DNA of 64,000 nt from Leishmania donovani (GCF_000227135.1 NC_018263.1:1251626-1315625); one strand, 5' to 3'. Positions 40,255 to 51,468 are shown, numbered from the stretch's first letter. Notes: generated by a model from the letters alone, not told the origin. Translations and numbers: made by a program.

Positions 40255-43098
40255 TCAGTCGAGCCACTGAAAAAAAGAGCACTGGCGATTAGCACACGTG
40301 AGGAAGCGCTTGCCTCGCGAAGCTTCTTTGCGTGAGACGAGCTGCTTCGCTGGTGCGCCGCACCCACACACGGGATCGACTCCGCCACTGGACGTGTTCG
40401 CCGCCGCTGCATCACCGCCACTGCCACCACGTTGCCCTCCTCCCCGTACGCTGCGACGTGCGGAAGGCTTCACAGAGGGCAGCGTGTACGTTCTTGAGGC
40501 GGTGGAGGCTACCGAGGCGGCGCTGCTCGGCACCGCAGACGAGTTTGCACCACCCGTTGGCATCCCCTTCACAGCGATGTAGTCCTTGATGCGTGCGTCG
40601 CATCTAACGCAGATGGTGTCGAGCATGTCCAGCCCCGGCACTCCTTGACGTCCGCTAAAGTCGAATGTGAGGAGCACTGCGCTGCACGCGGGGCAGCGCT
40701 GGGAGGGACTTGGCTTCACGGAGGCCGCCGCCGGCAGCGAGACGCGCAGGTGGCACGAGGGATAACCTCTACACGAGAGAAAAAACCCGTTCGCCCCAGA
40801 GCGTAGGCGCAGCTCGTGCTGGCGGCACGCGATGCACGTGGTGATGCCAATCGCTTCGAGCCCTTTGGCCAAGGGGCAGTCGGCAGTGCACTGGAAGCAG
40901 CGGAACTCGGCCGCGGCTTCGACGTCGGGAAGGGGAGCGGCTGCACCGGCAGAACCATAGGCGGTCACGCTCCATGCCTTCGGCGGACTTCCAAAGCAGT
41001 GCGGGCAGACGTGGTAGGACGTTTGCTTCTCGCGGTTTGCAACGCGCAGCGCGAGGAACCCGCACAGTGGACACGTGTGCGGCGGGCTCACCGGCTCCAG
41101 CGTGTTGAGGCGGCCGTTTGGCACCCGATACATCTTGTTGCACGCGTGGCAGCGCACGCTCCACACCTCGCGATCACGCTCGCCGGCGCGCTCGACGAGG
41201 TCCATTAGTCGGCCACACGTCCCGCATGGGATGAAGTTGGCCTTTACCACCGTTGCCTGGACGGCGCACGCGTCTGTCTCTACTGCTGGTTGCAAATACC
41301 GCTTCAGCTCCTCGTAAAACGCGTTTGTGTTTGCCATGAGGCGGCTAAAGATCTCCTCGTACAGCTGCACCGCTGCCGTCACCACCTGCTCCTTTGTGGC
41401 AGCGCCGTTTGCGATGTCGCCCATCGCAAGCTCCATCTGCGCCCGCAGCTGTGGCTGTAGCAGGCTGGCCAAGCCGAGGGACTCATAGGCCGAGGCCAGG
41501 GCAATTCCCAGCGTCGTTGGCACCAGTGACTGACCCTCCCGCTTCACGTACTCGCGATCCAGGACAGTCTTGATGTGCTGCGCAATGGTGGCGTCCGTCC
41601 CAATGCCGTTGCTGTCCATCAGCGAGATGAGATGCGTCTCCGTCAGGTGGGGTGGGGCCGAGGTGCAGCCCTTCTTGAGCGGCACGGCTGTCGGCTGGAA
41701 CGTGTCGCCTATCTGGTAGTTCGGGATGCACGTATTGTTCCACCGCTCGTAGGGGAAGATGTCCAGCCAACCACGCTGCAGGATCGTTGTCCCGCCGGTG
41801 GAGAACAACTCCCCGCCAAACTCCGCCGACACCTGCGTCGTCGCGGCCACTGCGTCGGGGGAGAGCGAGGCGAGAAAGTGACGCACAATCAGATTGTACA
41901 GCCTGCCACGCTCATCCTGCGTCGCGTTCCACGCCTTGGTCGGGTGAATGGGCGGGTGCGCCTTGTCGTCGTGGCCGCCGCGGAGCGGTGGGCGCACGCG
42001 CGTGGCGATGTCGGCCAGCATGGCTGCCACGTACTCGGCCACGTCGGCGTTCGCAATTTGCACTCGAACCAGCTCTAGCAGCTCGCTCTCTTGAAAGGTG
42101 TAGGAGTCCGTCTCCGTGCGTGGGTACGAGATCAGCCCTTCCTGATACAGCGACTCCGCCAGCGTCATGCACCGCTCAGAGGGGATGCGGAGGTGTGTTG
42201 CGGCTAACTTCTGCATGACGACGGTGGCCAGGGGCACCGGCGGGCGTCGGTGGCTTGGACGCTGTTGCACGTTGGTGATGCGGCCCTTATGCCCCTCCGC
42301 CGCCGCCGCCTGCAGCATGTCCTCATAGATTAAGGTGGCCGCCACCTGATCGTACATGGAGCCGCGACTGCTGTGGAACTTGGTGTCGCCATGCTGCAGC
42401 TGAAGGGTGAAGAAGTCCTCCGGGACAAAGCCCTGCTGCTGCCAGTAGCGCCGCACCACAAAGCCGAGGGTAGGGAACTGACAGGGGCCAAAGCTCAGCA
42501 CCCCTGGAATGGCGGCGAACAGGTGGCGAAACTTTACCGTCTGATAACGGGTAAAGGCCGCCCCAATGCGCAGATCCATCTCCTGCCGCGCTTCCACCGC
42601 GTCCGAGAGGCGCTTGTCCGGCAGTTTGAGGTTGTGCACGGCGTTCAGCAAGTCGCGTGCGGTGAGGGCGGAGAAGTGGGCTCGCTTCACCTGCACTTGC
42701 GGCCGCTTGCTTTGCACTACCTGCATCACCTCGAAGCAGATGTTCTCGCCTTCCCGGTCGCAGTCCAGCCATAGGACGAGCGTGTCAGCTCGGCCGGCGA
42801 GCGCTTCGAGGTTCTTCTTCACCGGCTCGAGATCGGCTCGCACGTACTTGGTGATCGGCGCCAAGAAGAGCCCCTGAAACGGGTAGGTGGACCAGTTCTT
42901 GGTGTTGGGTGGGAACTGATCCTCCATGAGGTGGCCCGCCACCGATGTGACCAGCATCGTCTTACCCTCAAATTTAAACTCGTAGACGGGGTTAAAGCGA
43001 GACTGCGATGGAACCGTGCGGCAGTTACCGCCGGAGAGGCTCTGCGCCATTTCCTTGGCAACACTGGGCTTCTCGGCGACATTGAGCCACGTTGGCAT
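40255..43098 (-). CDS. TOP3A: DNA topoisomerase III (alpha-type)
   Basis: 947-aa type IA topoisomerase that decatenates and relaxes single-stranded or hypernegatively supercoiled DNA, normally with a RecQ helicase and RMI1. From the ATG at 43098 (MPTWLNVAEKPSVAKEMAQ) the Toprim domain is complete, with LVLWLDCDREGENICFEV carrying the DxD metal site and Glu. The active-site tyrosine is Tyr325 in GLISYPRTETDSY. The C-terminus (from about residue 620) has several C4 zinc fingers (CGTCGRL...CHAC, CPLCGF...CPHC, CPAC...CVRC) and ends with a GRF-type zinc finger (CGCGAPAKQLVS ... FLTCANRQCSFFQWLD). The GRF finger favours the alpha over the beta isoform. Sequence upstream of this ATG in frame is noncoding in character. 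Confidence 0.97.
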   Translation of the reverse strand: MPTWLNVAEKPSVAKEMAQSLSGGNCRTVPSQSRFNPVYEFKFEGKTMLVTSVAGHLMEDQFPPNTKNWSTYPFQGLFLAPITKYVRADLEPVKKNLEALAGRADTLVLWLDCDREGENICFEVMQVVQSKRPQVQVKRAHFSALTARDLLNAVHNLKLPDKRLSDAVEARQEMDLRIGAAFTRYQTVKFRHLFAAIPGVLSFGPCQFPTLGFVVRRYWQQQGFVPEDFFTLQLQHGDTKFHSSRGSMYDQVAATLIYEDMLQAAAAEGHKGRITNVQQRPSHRRPPVPLATVVMQKLAATHLRIPSERCMTLAESLYQEGLISYPRTETDSYTFQESELLELVRVQIANADVAEYVAAMLADIATRVRPPLRGGHDDKAHPPIHPTKAWNATQDERGRLYNLIVRHFLASLSPDAVAATTQVSAEFGGELFSTGGTTILQRGWLDIFPYERWNNTCIPNYQIGDTFQPTAVPLKKGCTSAPPHLTETHLISLMDSNGIGTDATIAQHIKTVLDREYVKREGQSLVPTTLGIALASAYESLGLASLLQPQLRAQMELAMGDIANGAATKEQVVTAAVQLYEEIFSRLMANTNAFYEELKRYLQPAVETDACAVQATVVKANFIPCGTCGRLMDLVERAGERDREVWSVRCHACNKMYRVPNGRLNTLEPVSPPHTCPLCGFLALRVANREKQTSYHVCPHCFGSPPKAWSVTAYGSAGAAAPLPDVEAAAEFRCFQCTADCPLAKGLEAIGITTCIACRQHELRLRSGANGFFLSCRGYPSCHLRVSLPAAASVKPSPSQRCPACSAVLLTFDFSGRQGVPGLDMLDTICVRCDARIKDYIAVKGMPTGGANSSAVPSSAASVASTASRTYTLPSVKPSARRSVRGGGQRGGSGGDAAAANTSSGGVDPVCGCGAPAKQLVSRKEASRGKRFLTCANRQCSFFQWLD

Positions 43099-43952
43099 CT
43101 CCCCCCTCCCGTCTTTGCGTCCACGTGTGTGAATGAGCGTGTCTGAGTACGCGCGCCTATGCGTGCGTCTCTGTCTGCCTTTTATGGTGTCCCCTCTCTC
43201 ACATGTAAAGGCTTCTATGAAACCAACAACAAAGGAGGGGAAGGAGGAGCGGGCCACCAGCTGCAGCCATTCAAGAGCTGTCTTTCGCGGCGTCCGCGGA
43301 TCCTTCGACGAGGTGCGCACACGATAAACCGGTGCGACACCTCCACGGAAGGGCGAGGTGGGGGCTGCGAGAGTGGGATTGACACACGGTAGGGCGACAC
43401 AACGAGTCGCCCCTTCCGAAGACACTCGGCTAATGCAGCAGAAGCGTGCTTTGTCTTCAGTGGGGTGGCTTGGCTGCGTGCGCCTCTTCTCACCAGCCCC
43501 GGTCACTATACTCGGGCGCGAAAGTACCTGAGTTGCACGTCGCAGAGGAGGAGACGAGACGGCAACGACGTAATCGAGGAGAGCGGACGTGGGAAAGAGG
43601 GGTGGTGGTAGAGAGGAGTGAGGGATGCAGAGTAGGCTATCAGGCATAGATGCACCTTGGCAACGACAATTCGCAGCCTTGTTCTGTTTGATCCGTCCGC
43701 CTTCCCATCTTTGTGGCCTCCTTCCTACGCTTCACACACCTCACCGCGGTGCCTGCAGGAGGAGAATCTCGCCATGAAAGCAGGGCGGGGGGCTCAGAAG
43801 CGAGGAGTGGGAGGAGTAGCAAAGATGATACGGGGGTGGGGGCTGGGGGGGAGGGGGAAGAACACAGAGAAGACTGATTGGGGGAAAACGCCCAGCTATC
43901 ACGGCGGGCGCACGAGCGCCGGCTGTCCCACATCCTTCGCTACCCCAAGAAT

Positions 43953-43970
43953 GGTGTGTGTGTGTGTGTG
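43953..43970. repeat. (GT)n microsatellite
   Basis: Perfect GT run, noncoding. Confidence 0.9.
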
Positions 43971-44202
43971 AGGGAGGCCAGAGAGAGAGACACTACAGCA
44001 GCGACCTTCACGCTCTGCCGCTCCGCCCGAGCACGCCAGAAGACTAGCAGGGCGAGAGAGCGAGAGCGAGAGCCGCTGTCTGTACCGTGCTTTCCCCCAC
44101 AGGCGCATCTTGGACTCTTTTCCGTTCTTGTAAAATCTTTTTTTTTTGAGCCTTTGTTTCTTCTCGACGTTGCTTTACAGAACTAGAGGTAAACACTGCC
44201 AA

Positions 44203-44220
44203 GCACACACACACACACAC
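44203..44220. repeat. (CA)n microsatellite
   Basis: Perfect CA run, noncoding. Confidence 0.9.
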
Positions 44221-46685
44221 GCACATGCACACGGCACAAAAGTAAAGTGCACCGCAAAACAAACAAACAAAACCGGAAAGGAAGCGACGAGTGAGCGATT
44301 TGAGAAGATCCTGCGCGCATCTGCTCGAACACGTGCGCTACCGAGTACGCATACACGGAGACGCAAATTCTGTGTTCTCCTTTTCGCCTTCATCTTTCCG
44401 ATGCCTTGTTGTTGTTTTCTCTCTTCCGTGGCTCTTCGTCTTCTTTTCGCTTTCCTTTGTTGCGCGTGTTCGTGCTGCTGCTGGCGCGTGTGTGAGCGTA
44501 TCGTTCGCGCTTCAGCCTCCCGCCCCCTTTTCCTCCACGCACGCTGCGCTTGAAAAACAAAACTACGAAACAGACAAGCAAAAAAAAACGAAAAGTAAAA
44601 TAAGAAAACAAATAAAAAAGGGGAAAACGTAGAGGAAAACATGCCAGCACACCAGTCCACGCCGTCACATAAACGTGCTAATTGTCAACAACAACTACAG
44701 GCCATCCAGCGCGCCATCGACGCGATCGCGACTTTTCGAGACAGAGACAGGAAAGCCTATTGAAAAGGCAAACACCAAGTCTTCCGAGAGAGAGGAGTAG
44801 GAGGGACGAAGAGACACCCAACCAAGACACGCACGCAAACGCCATCATCAGCAACGCGCGATACAAGGAAACCACAAAGAAAAAAAAGCACTGGTGGGGG
44901 AGGGAGGGAGGGAGGGAGCCGTAAAATTGGAGGAAGGAACATCAAGAGACCCATCGAGGCATCCACTGCCCCCCCCTGTCTGTTTTCGCGCCTGTCAAAA
45001 ATGTTGCGTTTCTTCCATTCTTTTTTCTTTGCTATTACGCTTTCTCTCGGTTCTGTCGAGTCTCCCTCTCTCTCTCCCTCTCTCCCCCTCCCCCTCCTTT
45101 TCACTGCTGCATCGTTAGTATGCTTACTCTGTGCTTCCATGTGATACGGCCCCCTTCCCCACCCCTCCTCTTCCGTGCGCGTCCTGTTGGATCTTGACTA
45201 CGGCTGCAAGTCATAAGCGCAGCGCAAGAGAGGGGTGGGAAGGGGAGAGAACGAAAGAAAAGCCCGCAAACGCAGAAATGAGGGAGGCTGCTTCGCTTTG
45301 TGAGGCACCCAAACCTGCGACGCGCACGTCCTCCATCAGGACAGCGGGAGCAGACACAGAGATGTGAGGAGAAAGAAAAAAAAACGGAGACGTGATTGAA
45401 GGGTGGTGGTGATGGTGGTGTAGGAGTCGTACGAACTTGAGCCTCAAACAAAGCCAGACTGGAAAGGTAAACAACAACGAAAACGTAAAAAAAAAAGGAA
45501 TGCTCCACTATGAGATACGGGAGAGATACAGGAAGCAAATGTGTGTGTCTGCACTCAGGTGAGGCGATCCCCCTCTCACAAAAAGAAGGAGACTTATAGA
45601 CATTGCACGTGAAAACGTGCGCGTGGCTGTAGCTGCGTATCGACCTTGGCGTGCGCGTTGCATGGTGTGTCAAGTTTTGTGTGTGTGTGTGTGCGTGTCT
45701 GCCGTGGACACGTGCACCGATGCTGCGGTTACTTTTCCCTGTCGACCCTGACATACATACAGCCACACCCAGCCACCCACACCCACACCTACACCCACCC
45801 ACACAGAAAAAGAACAATCAACAAGGAAACAAGAGCGAAATCAAATGAAAAACGAAACGTAAGAGGGAGAGCCGGGGGGGGGGTGACGAAGAGAGACAAA
45901 CCCCAACACCGAAGAAAATCATAAAACACACAAACAAGCGCACGCAAAAGAAGGGTGGGAGTGGGGAACAGGCGAAGCACAAACAACAAAACAACAACAA
46001 AACGCAGTCGTCTTTTCTTCAGCATCGTGCCAAATCCCAGGCAGCCGCCACCTTTCCCGTTTCAGAGAGGCACACACCGACACGGTTTTGTCCTTCTTTT
46101 TTTTTGTTGCTGTGCCCTTCCGCCTCCGCGACGCGGTGTGCCGATTGGTGTGCGCTGTGTACCCTTCTGCTCGCGACCCGCACCCCAAGTGGAGGAGCCA
46201 CATCGATACCCGCACGCATACACAAAGACTCACCACCATCGACACACGCATCTTTACGGAGCACACCTCTAAGACACGAATGGGCAGCGCTTCTCGGGAG
46301 CCAGAGACAAAGGTGCATACGTGCTGTTGAGATGTTCTATGTCGCTCCGTACGCGCCAGACATCGCCTGGGGATCCGCAAATGTGCGTGCCTTTACGCGT
46401 TTCGGTCGGCGCACGTGCTTCGGGTGGAGAGAGCAAAGTCCGGAGGCATGGGGACGGTGGGGAGGGGGAGGAACGCGACGAGAGAGAAGTGAAGGAGAGA
46501 AAAAAGGGGTGTGGGGGCGTTACGGCTGTGGTCGCATGTGAGCATGTTGCTAGCAAGGCAGCGAACACGGCGGCAGGCATCATCACAACCACAGCCAGAG
46601 CACGACTTGCACAGGTTTATGCCGCACCGCCATCGCCACCTTCTTGCTGCTGTTGCTTCCAGACAGCAAACAGCAGTGCATTACC

Positions 46686-47462
46686 TTACAGCTGGTCATC
46701 CGTCCACAAGTTGAGGTTCTCACGGAGGAGGCGCACAATAGTGTTGGACTCGTGGTAAGCCTCGTCGTCGAGCGTCTCGAGCTCCGTCACGGCCTCGTCG
46801 TAAGCCTGACGAGCCAGCTGGAAGCCCTTCTCGTGCTCCTTCATGATTTCGTAGTAAAACACAGAGAAGTTCAGCGCCAGACCGAGGCGAATCGGGTGCG
46901 TCGGAGCGAGGGACGAGTTCGCGACGTCCGTTGCCTTTTGGTAGGCGTTCAAGGCTGCCTGCCGCTGGCCATCGCCGGAGTCGATCTCGGCGTAGTAGCG
47001 GTGGTAGTCGCCCTTCATCTTGAGGTAGAAGACCTTCGCCTCGCCGCCCTGGGCGGCCGGGATGAGGTAGGTGTCGAGAAGACTGAGCAGGTCGTCGCAG
47101 AGCGGGGAGAGCTCCGCCTCTAACTCCCTCCGCATGTTCACCACGAAGGGCAGTGTGGCGCTGTTCTCCTTGGCGTTCTCGCGACTCTCGATAGAGGTAA
47201 TGACGCGCCACGCGTTGCGGCGCGGCGTGATCACGTTCTTGTACGCCACCGACAGCAGGTTACGCTCCTCCGTGTCAAGCTCACTGTTCAGCCGCACGTA
47301 CTTTCGAATGCAGAGCAGCATTTCGTCAAAGCGCTCTGCCTCCTCGGCCAACTTGGCCATATAGATGAGTTCGGCGAGGTCATCGGGAAGCTTGATGTCG
47401 CTCGGCTTGGGGACCACCTCGTCTTGGATGGTGACGTTCTTCCACTTGATCGTCTCCGTCAT
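46686..47462 (-). CDS. 14-3-3 protein
   Basis: 258-aa phosphoserine/phosphothreonine-binding adaptor, cytosolic dimer. Family landmarks are present: LIYMAKLAEEAERFDEML, LSVAYKNVITPRRNAWRVI, VFYLKMKGDYHRYYAEI, NFSVFYYEIM and the C-terminal RLLRENLNLWTDDQ. The phosphate-binding Lys, Arg, Arg-Tyr set is kept (CIRKYVR, RRNAWR, DYHRYY). The N-terminal extension of about 20 residues (MTETIKWKNVTIQDEVVPKP) and the short acidic C-terminus fit kinetoplastid 14-3-3 proteins, which carry such changes. The start is the first ATG, about 46 nt downstream of a good predicted spliced-leader acceptor. Confidence 0.97.
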   Translation of the reverse strand: MTETIKWKNVTIQDEVVPKPSDIKLPDDLAELIYMAKLAEEAERFDEMLLCIRKYVRLNSELDTEERNLLSVAYKNVITPRRNAWRVITSIESRENAKENSATLPFVVNMRRELEAELSPLCDDLLSLLDTYLIPAAQGGEAKVFYLKMKGDYHRYYAEIDSGDGQRQAALNAYQKATDVANSSLAPTHPIRLGLALNFSVFYYEIMKEHEKGFQLARQAYDEAVTELETLDDEAYHESNTIVRLLRENLNLWTDDQL

Positions 47463-47508
47463 TATTCCAGAGGGAAGGGAATAGGCCTGTAGTCTTTCGC
47501 GTATTTTT

Positions 47509-47563
47509 CTGTTGAAGAGAGGGTGTGTATGTGTGTGTGTGTGTGGAGGGGGAGGGGGACTCG
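47509..47563 (-). promoter_or_regulatory. Putative spliced-leader acceptor of 14-3-3 gene
   Basis: In the transcribed sense a C/T-rich and CA-rich stretch (about 47563-47514) ends in ctctcttcaacag, with the AG at 47510-47509. The next ATG is the 14-3-3 start, giving a 46-nt 5' UTR. Trans-splicing acceptors in kinetoplastids follow such pyrimidine tracts; mapping by RNA data was not possible here. Confidence 0.5.
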
Positions 47564-47655
47564 CTGGACAGTCGCAGGCGTGCGCAGACTAAGCGTCGTA
47601 AGAGGAGGCACAAGCAAAAAAAAAAAGAAGAGACGGAGTTGATGACGGGCAAGTC

Positions 47656-47682
47656 GGGGGGTGGGTGGGTGGGTGGGTGGGG
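47656..47682. other. G-quadruplex-like run
   Basis: G6-T-G3-T-G3-T-G3-T-G3-T-G4 on the plus strand, single-T loops throughout, a strong intramolecular G4 motif. It is on the template strand, upstream of the 14-3-3 gene. Confidence 0.9.
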
Positions 47683-48095
47683 TAAAACGCGGGCAGGAGG
47701 TATGATGGCAGTGTATACGTGCACGGTAACTCTTTTGAGGGAAAATGAGGAGGTAGGGAGGAGGTATACGGAGTGGAGGAGGGGGGGCAGGGTAGGTGGA
47801 GAAGGAACCGAGAGATCGAGTAGGACCATGTGTTCTCTATGGCGTCGGTGACGCATGCTTACACGAGGGCGCACAGACAAATCCTATTAGGAGGCACGCG
47901 GACCGCACAGAGGCGTATTCCCGTGCCATGCCCCTCGAAGCGAGAGGCAGGAGACGAGTGAGCAGAAGAGAAGCGGCCGCTTCGTCGGTGAATCGGTTCT
48001 GTTTTCGACTTCGAAACGGAGAGGAGAGGAAAAAAAGGAGAAACACATGTGGAGCACGCATACGTACATATGCGTCCGAGAACCACACAGGACAG

Positions 48096-48121
48096 ACACA
48101 CACACACACACACACACACAT
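48096..48121. repeat. (AC)13 microsatellite
   Basis: Perfect AC run between the coiled-coil gene and the 14-3-3 gene. Confidence 0.95.
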
Positions 48122-48182
48122 ACGAAAACGAGCTTGCGCACAAGAGAGGGGCTTCGGTTACGCACAAATCATGTGTCGTTGG

Positions 48183-49835
48183 TTACCGGGCTAACTGCAC
48201 GAGACGAGTATGAAGCTCCTCTGCTTGTTGGCTTTGGTTTCTCAGCATGCCGATAACGTCACTGTAGGCGCTATCGTGGAGTACAGTGCCGCTGGTGGGG
48301 ATGATGGCTGGCTCACCTTCAAGGGTTAGTGCGCGTCCTGTGGCTCGCGAGACACGGTACAGCTCTGCTTCTTTTTCTACCAGTGCGGCCATCAGCTTGC
48401 GGCGAAGGCGGTCTGCCCGTGCCGCCTCGTTGGTGCACTGCTTCTTGTACGTCTTCAGCTCTCGTCGCAGCTCTCTCACCTTGAGAGCGGAGGCTTCCTC
48501 CACATCACGCAGCTGCGATTCGCACATCAGGGCAGCACGACGGTGGCTCTGTGCCTCCTCTGTCGCGCTCGCCAAGCGTATGGTCAGCTGCTGCGCCTGC
48601 AGTGCTACCTCCTCGTGATTCATGAGTGCCTTGCTGAGCGCATCTAGTTGCTGTCGAGCGACGGCAAGCTGATCGGCAATGTTCTGCCTCTCACAGGTCA
48701 GCCACGCCTCTTGCTGGGCAGCGGTATCCAGTTGACTCTGAGATTGCTGCAGCTTTGCCGCCAGGCTATCGTGGCGCGACTGCAGCGCCTGCAGAGCCTG
48801 TTGTCCCTCGCGTAGCTCACCATCCATTTTCTCGAGACGCCATTGAAGCCGCGTGTTTTCCTCCTTGAGGGCAGCCTGCGCGCGACGCAGTGCGCTCGCC
48901 TCGACCACTGATGCGTTGCGTGCCTGCATCACCTGCTCCTCTGCACTCGCTTGCATCTTACGGCAAAGAGATCGTTCCTCCGCCAGATTGCTCTGTGCCG
49001 TGGCGAGGTCCGCCGTGAGAGATGCCACGCGCTCGTGCAGCTCCTCCCGCGCCTCTGCTGCATCCTGCGTTACCTGGGCCAGCTGCGCCTCGTGGTCGGC
49101 TTTGAGCTGGGCGAGCCGGCGGCGCGCCTCTTCCGCTTCAGCGCGAAGTTCCTCGACTTGGTGCTGTGCCACCGTGGCGGCCGTCGAGTAGCGCTCCTTG
49201 AGCAGAGCTGCCTCGTTCTGTAGTTCAGTCGAACGCCGCACTGCCGCTCGCATCTCTGCCACGTCCGCTTCCATGGCGCGGCAGCGCTGCTCCAATTCGA
49301 GGTTGCGGCTCTGCTGCTCGCGTAGTGCGTTGTGTGCTGTCAGCAGTTGCTGGCTGTGCCGCTCCCGATCCTCCAGCAGCTGTGCATGCATGGTGGCGCA
49401 CCGCTCCTCCAGCTCCAGCGTTTGCCTCTGCGCTTCGCGCAGCCGCTGCCCGTCCGTCGCCGTCTCGACACGCTTGATCATATCCTCCAGCTGCTGCTTT
49501 AGCTGCTGCACCTCTTGATCATGCTCCAGCGACGCGTCTATTGCGCTCTGATGTGCACAGGCGAGTTGGGACTTGAGGTGCTCCGTTGCGACGGCAGCAG
49601 CGTGGTACCGCTGTCGAAACCCTGCCGCGTCGTCCACCTCTTTCTTCAGCTCTAAAAGCTCTTTGCGTTGCTGTTCCTCGCGCGCCGCCGCCTCGTCCAG
49701 CTGCCGCTGCTTGCGTTCGCATACTGCCTTGGTGTTCTTGAGTTCCAGCGAGAGAGCGTTGTACTTGCCAGTCAAGGCGGAGAAGTTCTCCTGGAACTCC
49801 GCACATGTCTGCAGGAGCTCGGCGTACGATGCCAT
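48183..49835 (-). CDS. Long coiled-coil protein, unknown function
   Basis: 550-aa protein almost entirely predicted coiled coil: dense Glu/Gln/Leu/Ala/Arg heptad-like sequence from about residue 15 to 480 (e.g. LKKEVDDAAG, ELRAEAEEARRRLAQLK, LQALQSRHDSLAAKLQQSQ). It has only short breaks and no enzymatic motif. The ATG at 49835 (MASYAELLQTCAEFQENF) begins a distinctive N-terminus that may be a separate small module. The C-terminal 60 residues (AIIPTSGTVLHDSAYSDVIG) leave the coiled coil. Comparable trypanosomatid proteins are often cytoskeletal, flagellar or basal-body associated, but nothing here names a partner. Confidence 0.88.
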   Translation of the reverse strand: MASYAELLQTCAEFQENFSALTGKYNALSLELKNTKAVCERKQRQLDEAAAREEQQRKELLELKKEVDDAAGFRQRYHAAAVATEHLKSQLACAHQSAIDASLEHDQEVQQLKQQLEDMIKRVETATDGQRLREAQRQTLELEERCATMHAQLLEDRERHSQQLLTAHNALREQQSRNLELEQRCRAMEADVAEMRAAVRRSTELQNEAALLKERYSTAATVAQHQVEELRAEAEEARRRLAQLKADHEAQLAQVTQDAAEAREELHERVASLTADLATAQSNLAEERSLCRKMQASAEEQVMQARNASVVEASALRRAQAALKEENTRLQWRLEKMDGELREGQQALQALQSRHDSLAAKLQQSQSQLDTAAQQEAWLTCERQNIADQLAVARQQLDALSKALMNHEEVALQAQQLTIRLASATEEAQSHRRAALMCESQLRDVEEASALKVRELRRELKTYKKQCTNEAARADRLRRKLMAALVEKEAELYRVSRATGRALTLEGEPAIIPTSGTVLHDSAYSDVIGMLRNQSQQAEELHTRLVQLAR

Positions 49836-50351
49836 GGCGAAGCGGAGGGGGTAGGGGTGAGCAGTCAAAACAGCTGGAAAAGCGAAAACGGGCAGAAGGC
49901 GCTCGACTAGGAAACCGTCGATGCTCTGTTATAGTTCACGGCACCGCCTTGTGTGCTTCTGTGTGCCAGGGGGTGCGTCAGTGCGCACACGATGATGCTT
50001 GGCAATCAAGAGAGAGAGAGAGATGCTCTTCCTTTGTTTCCCGATTTCCCTCTTCAAGGCGACAGAGAGCGCCAAGAAAGAGAAGAAGAGCCAAGATCGA
50101 AACACAAACACACACACACACACCTAAAAAAAAACGAAAGAGGAAGAGCCTGACAACGGTGACTCCGACACGTTGCCACCAAACTAGGATAAAAAAACAA
50201 GCAACCGCCGCCACTTCCAGCGACACAATGCGTGCACGCGCACGCTCACACTTGAGCTACCTACCAAAAAAAAAATATTGATCTATCTATGCCGCTGTAC
50301 ACGCAGGGGACGGCCAAACAAAGAGAGAAACCCTTCAGCGTGCCTGTATTG

Positions 50352-50373
50352 ATATATATATATATATATATAT
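50352..50373. repeat. (AT)11 tract
   Basis: 22-bp uninterrupted alternating AT run followed by gtacgtgcg; self-complementary. Confidence 0.9.
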
Positions 50374-51288
50374 GTACGTGCGTTTTTCTAAGTTACTGCG
50401 CCACAGGCATGAGAGAGCCGCCGCTTGAATTGCAAGCACGTAGCAGCAATGGCACGAACAGAGAAAAGCAAAATGGTACACGCTAAAAACAATTTCGCCC
50501 TTTCGTTTTCCGCAGGGATTTGGGAGGGGACGGAGGACTGGAGGAGGCGTTGTGGGCGGAGAACGCGGTAGTGTGTGCGTCTATGGTTGCTTTAGAGGGT
50601 GCGTGCGCTGGAGTGCGCGCAAGTAAGTGTTTGCGCAAGGGATGTGCCAAACACTCGCACTACGGATAGAGGTGGAGCGAGGAAAATGTGTGCGTGACGA
50701 AACAAGGGCGAGGATGGAAAGAGATGCGTTATGGTGACTCTTCTTAGCAGCGCCAACACGAATCAGCGTCTTGCTTGCTCGCCGCTTTTTTTTTTTTCGC
50801 GTGCTAGGGCGTTGTTGCGGGATTACATGCCCATGCCGAGTCGCAGGAGACGTGCTTCCACAGCCAAACAAAGAAAAGGACACGGCCGAAGGAGAGTAGG
50901 AGTAAGAGGAAGGGGACAGAGGCGGCGAGAGGCATTCCACTTTGGAGGGGATGCGGGGATGTAAGGGAGGGGTGAGCGCGTCAGCGATGCCTCCAACACC
51001 AGCGCGGCCTCGCGTATGGGATACGCGCAGGCGCTGGACAATTTTAGGTCGAGCGCGGCAACGCCGTTGGGAGGTCCCTGGTCCACGCACGCACGCTCTC
51101 TGTCAGCATCTTTTGGCATTCCTTCGTTAGCCGTGATTGAGGCTCTCTCCGTCTCCAACCCGTTAGCTTCTCTGTCCTCCGCATGATGATGTGTCGGTGA
51201 GGGAGCAGTCACTGGAGGTCGCACGGCTCAGCAAAGACCACGACGACAACACCACATGCAGGAAGCAAGCAACACGCCTGCGACACAC

Positions 51289-51318
51289 ACGCACACGCCA
51301 CCCACGCACACGCCACCC
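51289..51318. repeat. 15-bp tandem duplication
   Basis: Two exact copies of acgcacacgccaccc, in intergenic sequence. Confidence 0.9.
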
Positions 51319-51468
51319 ACGCGTGCGCAAAGATAGGGGGCTGAAAGCGATGGTGTTGACAGAGCCGCAGCTTCCACCACCGCAGCACCAAAGAGTAGAC
51401 ACGCGCGCTAATTCGAGTGAGGAGAGTGCAGGCACGGTACTGCAATAGCCAGTGTACGCCGCCATCCC

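Larger units (their letters stand above)
43099..46685. other. 3.6-kb intergenic / 3' region of 14-3-3 gene
   Basis: No supported gene; the largest open frames translate microsatellite-like sequence. It holds a (GT)n run (43953-43970), a (CA)n run (44203-44220), long polypyrimidine runs on the plus strand (about 45055-45100) and many poly(A) patches. As the 14-3-3 gene reads leftwards, its 3' UTR lies at the right end of this interval. Confidence 0.6.
47463..48182. other. Intergenic
   Basis: Contains the putative splice signal of the 14-3-3 gene, a G-quadruplex-like run and a (CA)n microsatellite near its right end. No gene supported. Confidence 0.6.
49836..51468. other. Intergenic
   Basis: 1.6 kb with no supported gene; contains (AT)11 at 50352-50373 and a 15-bp tandem duplication at 51289-51318. 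Confidence 0.6.

Noticed and set aside
45101..45817. 238-aa minus-strand frame
   Set aside because: Translates TG/CA repeats and poly-pyrimidine DNA (Cys/Val/Gly, His/Thr runs); no protein-like segment.
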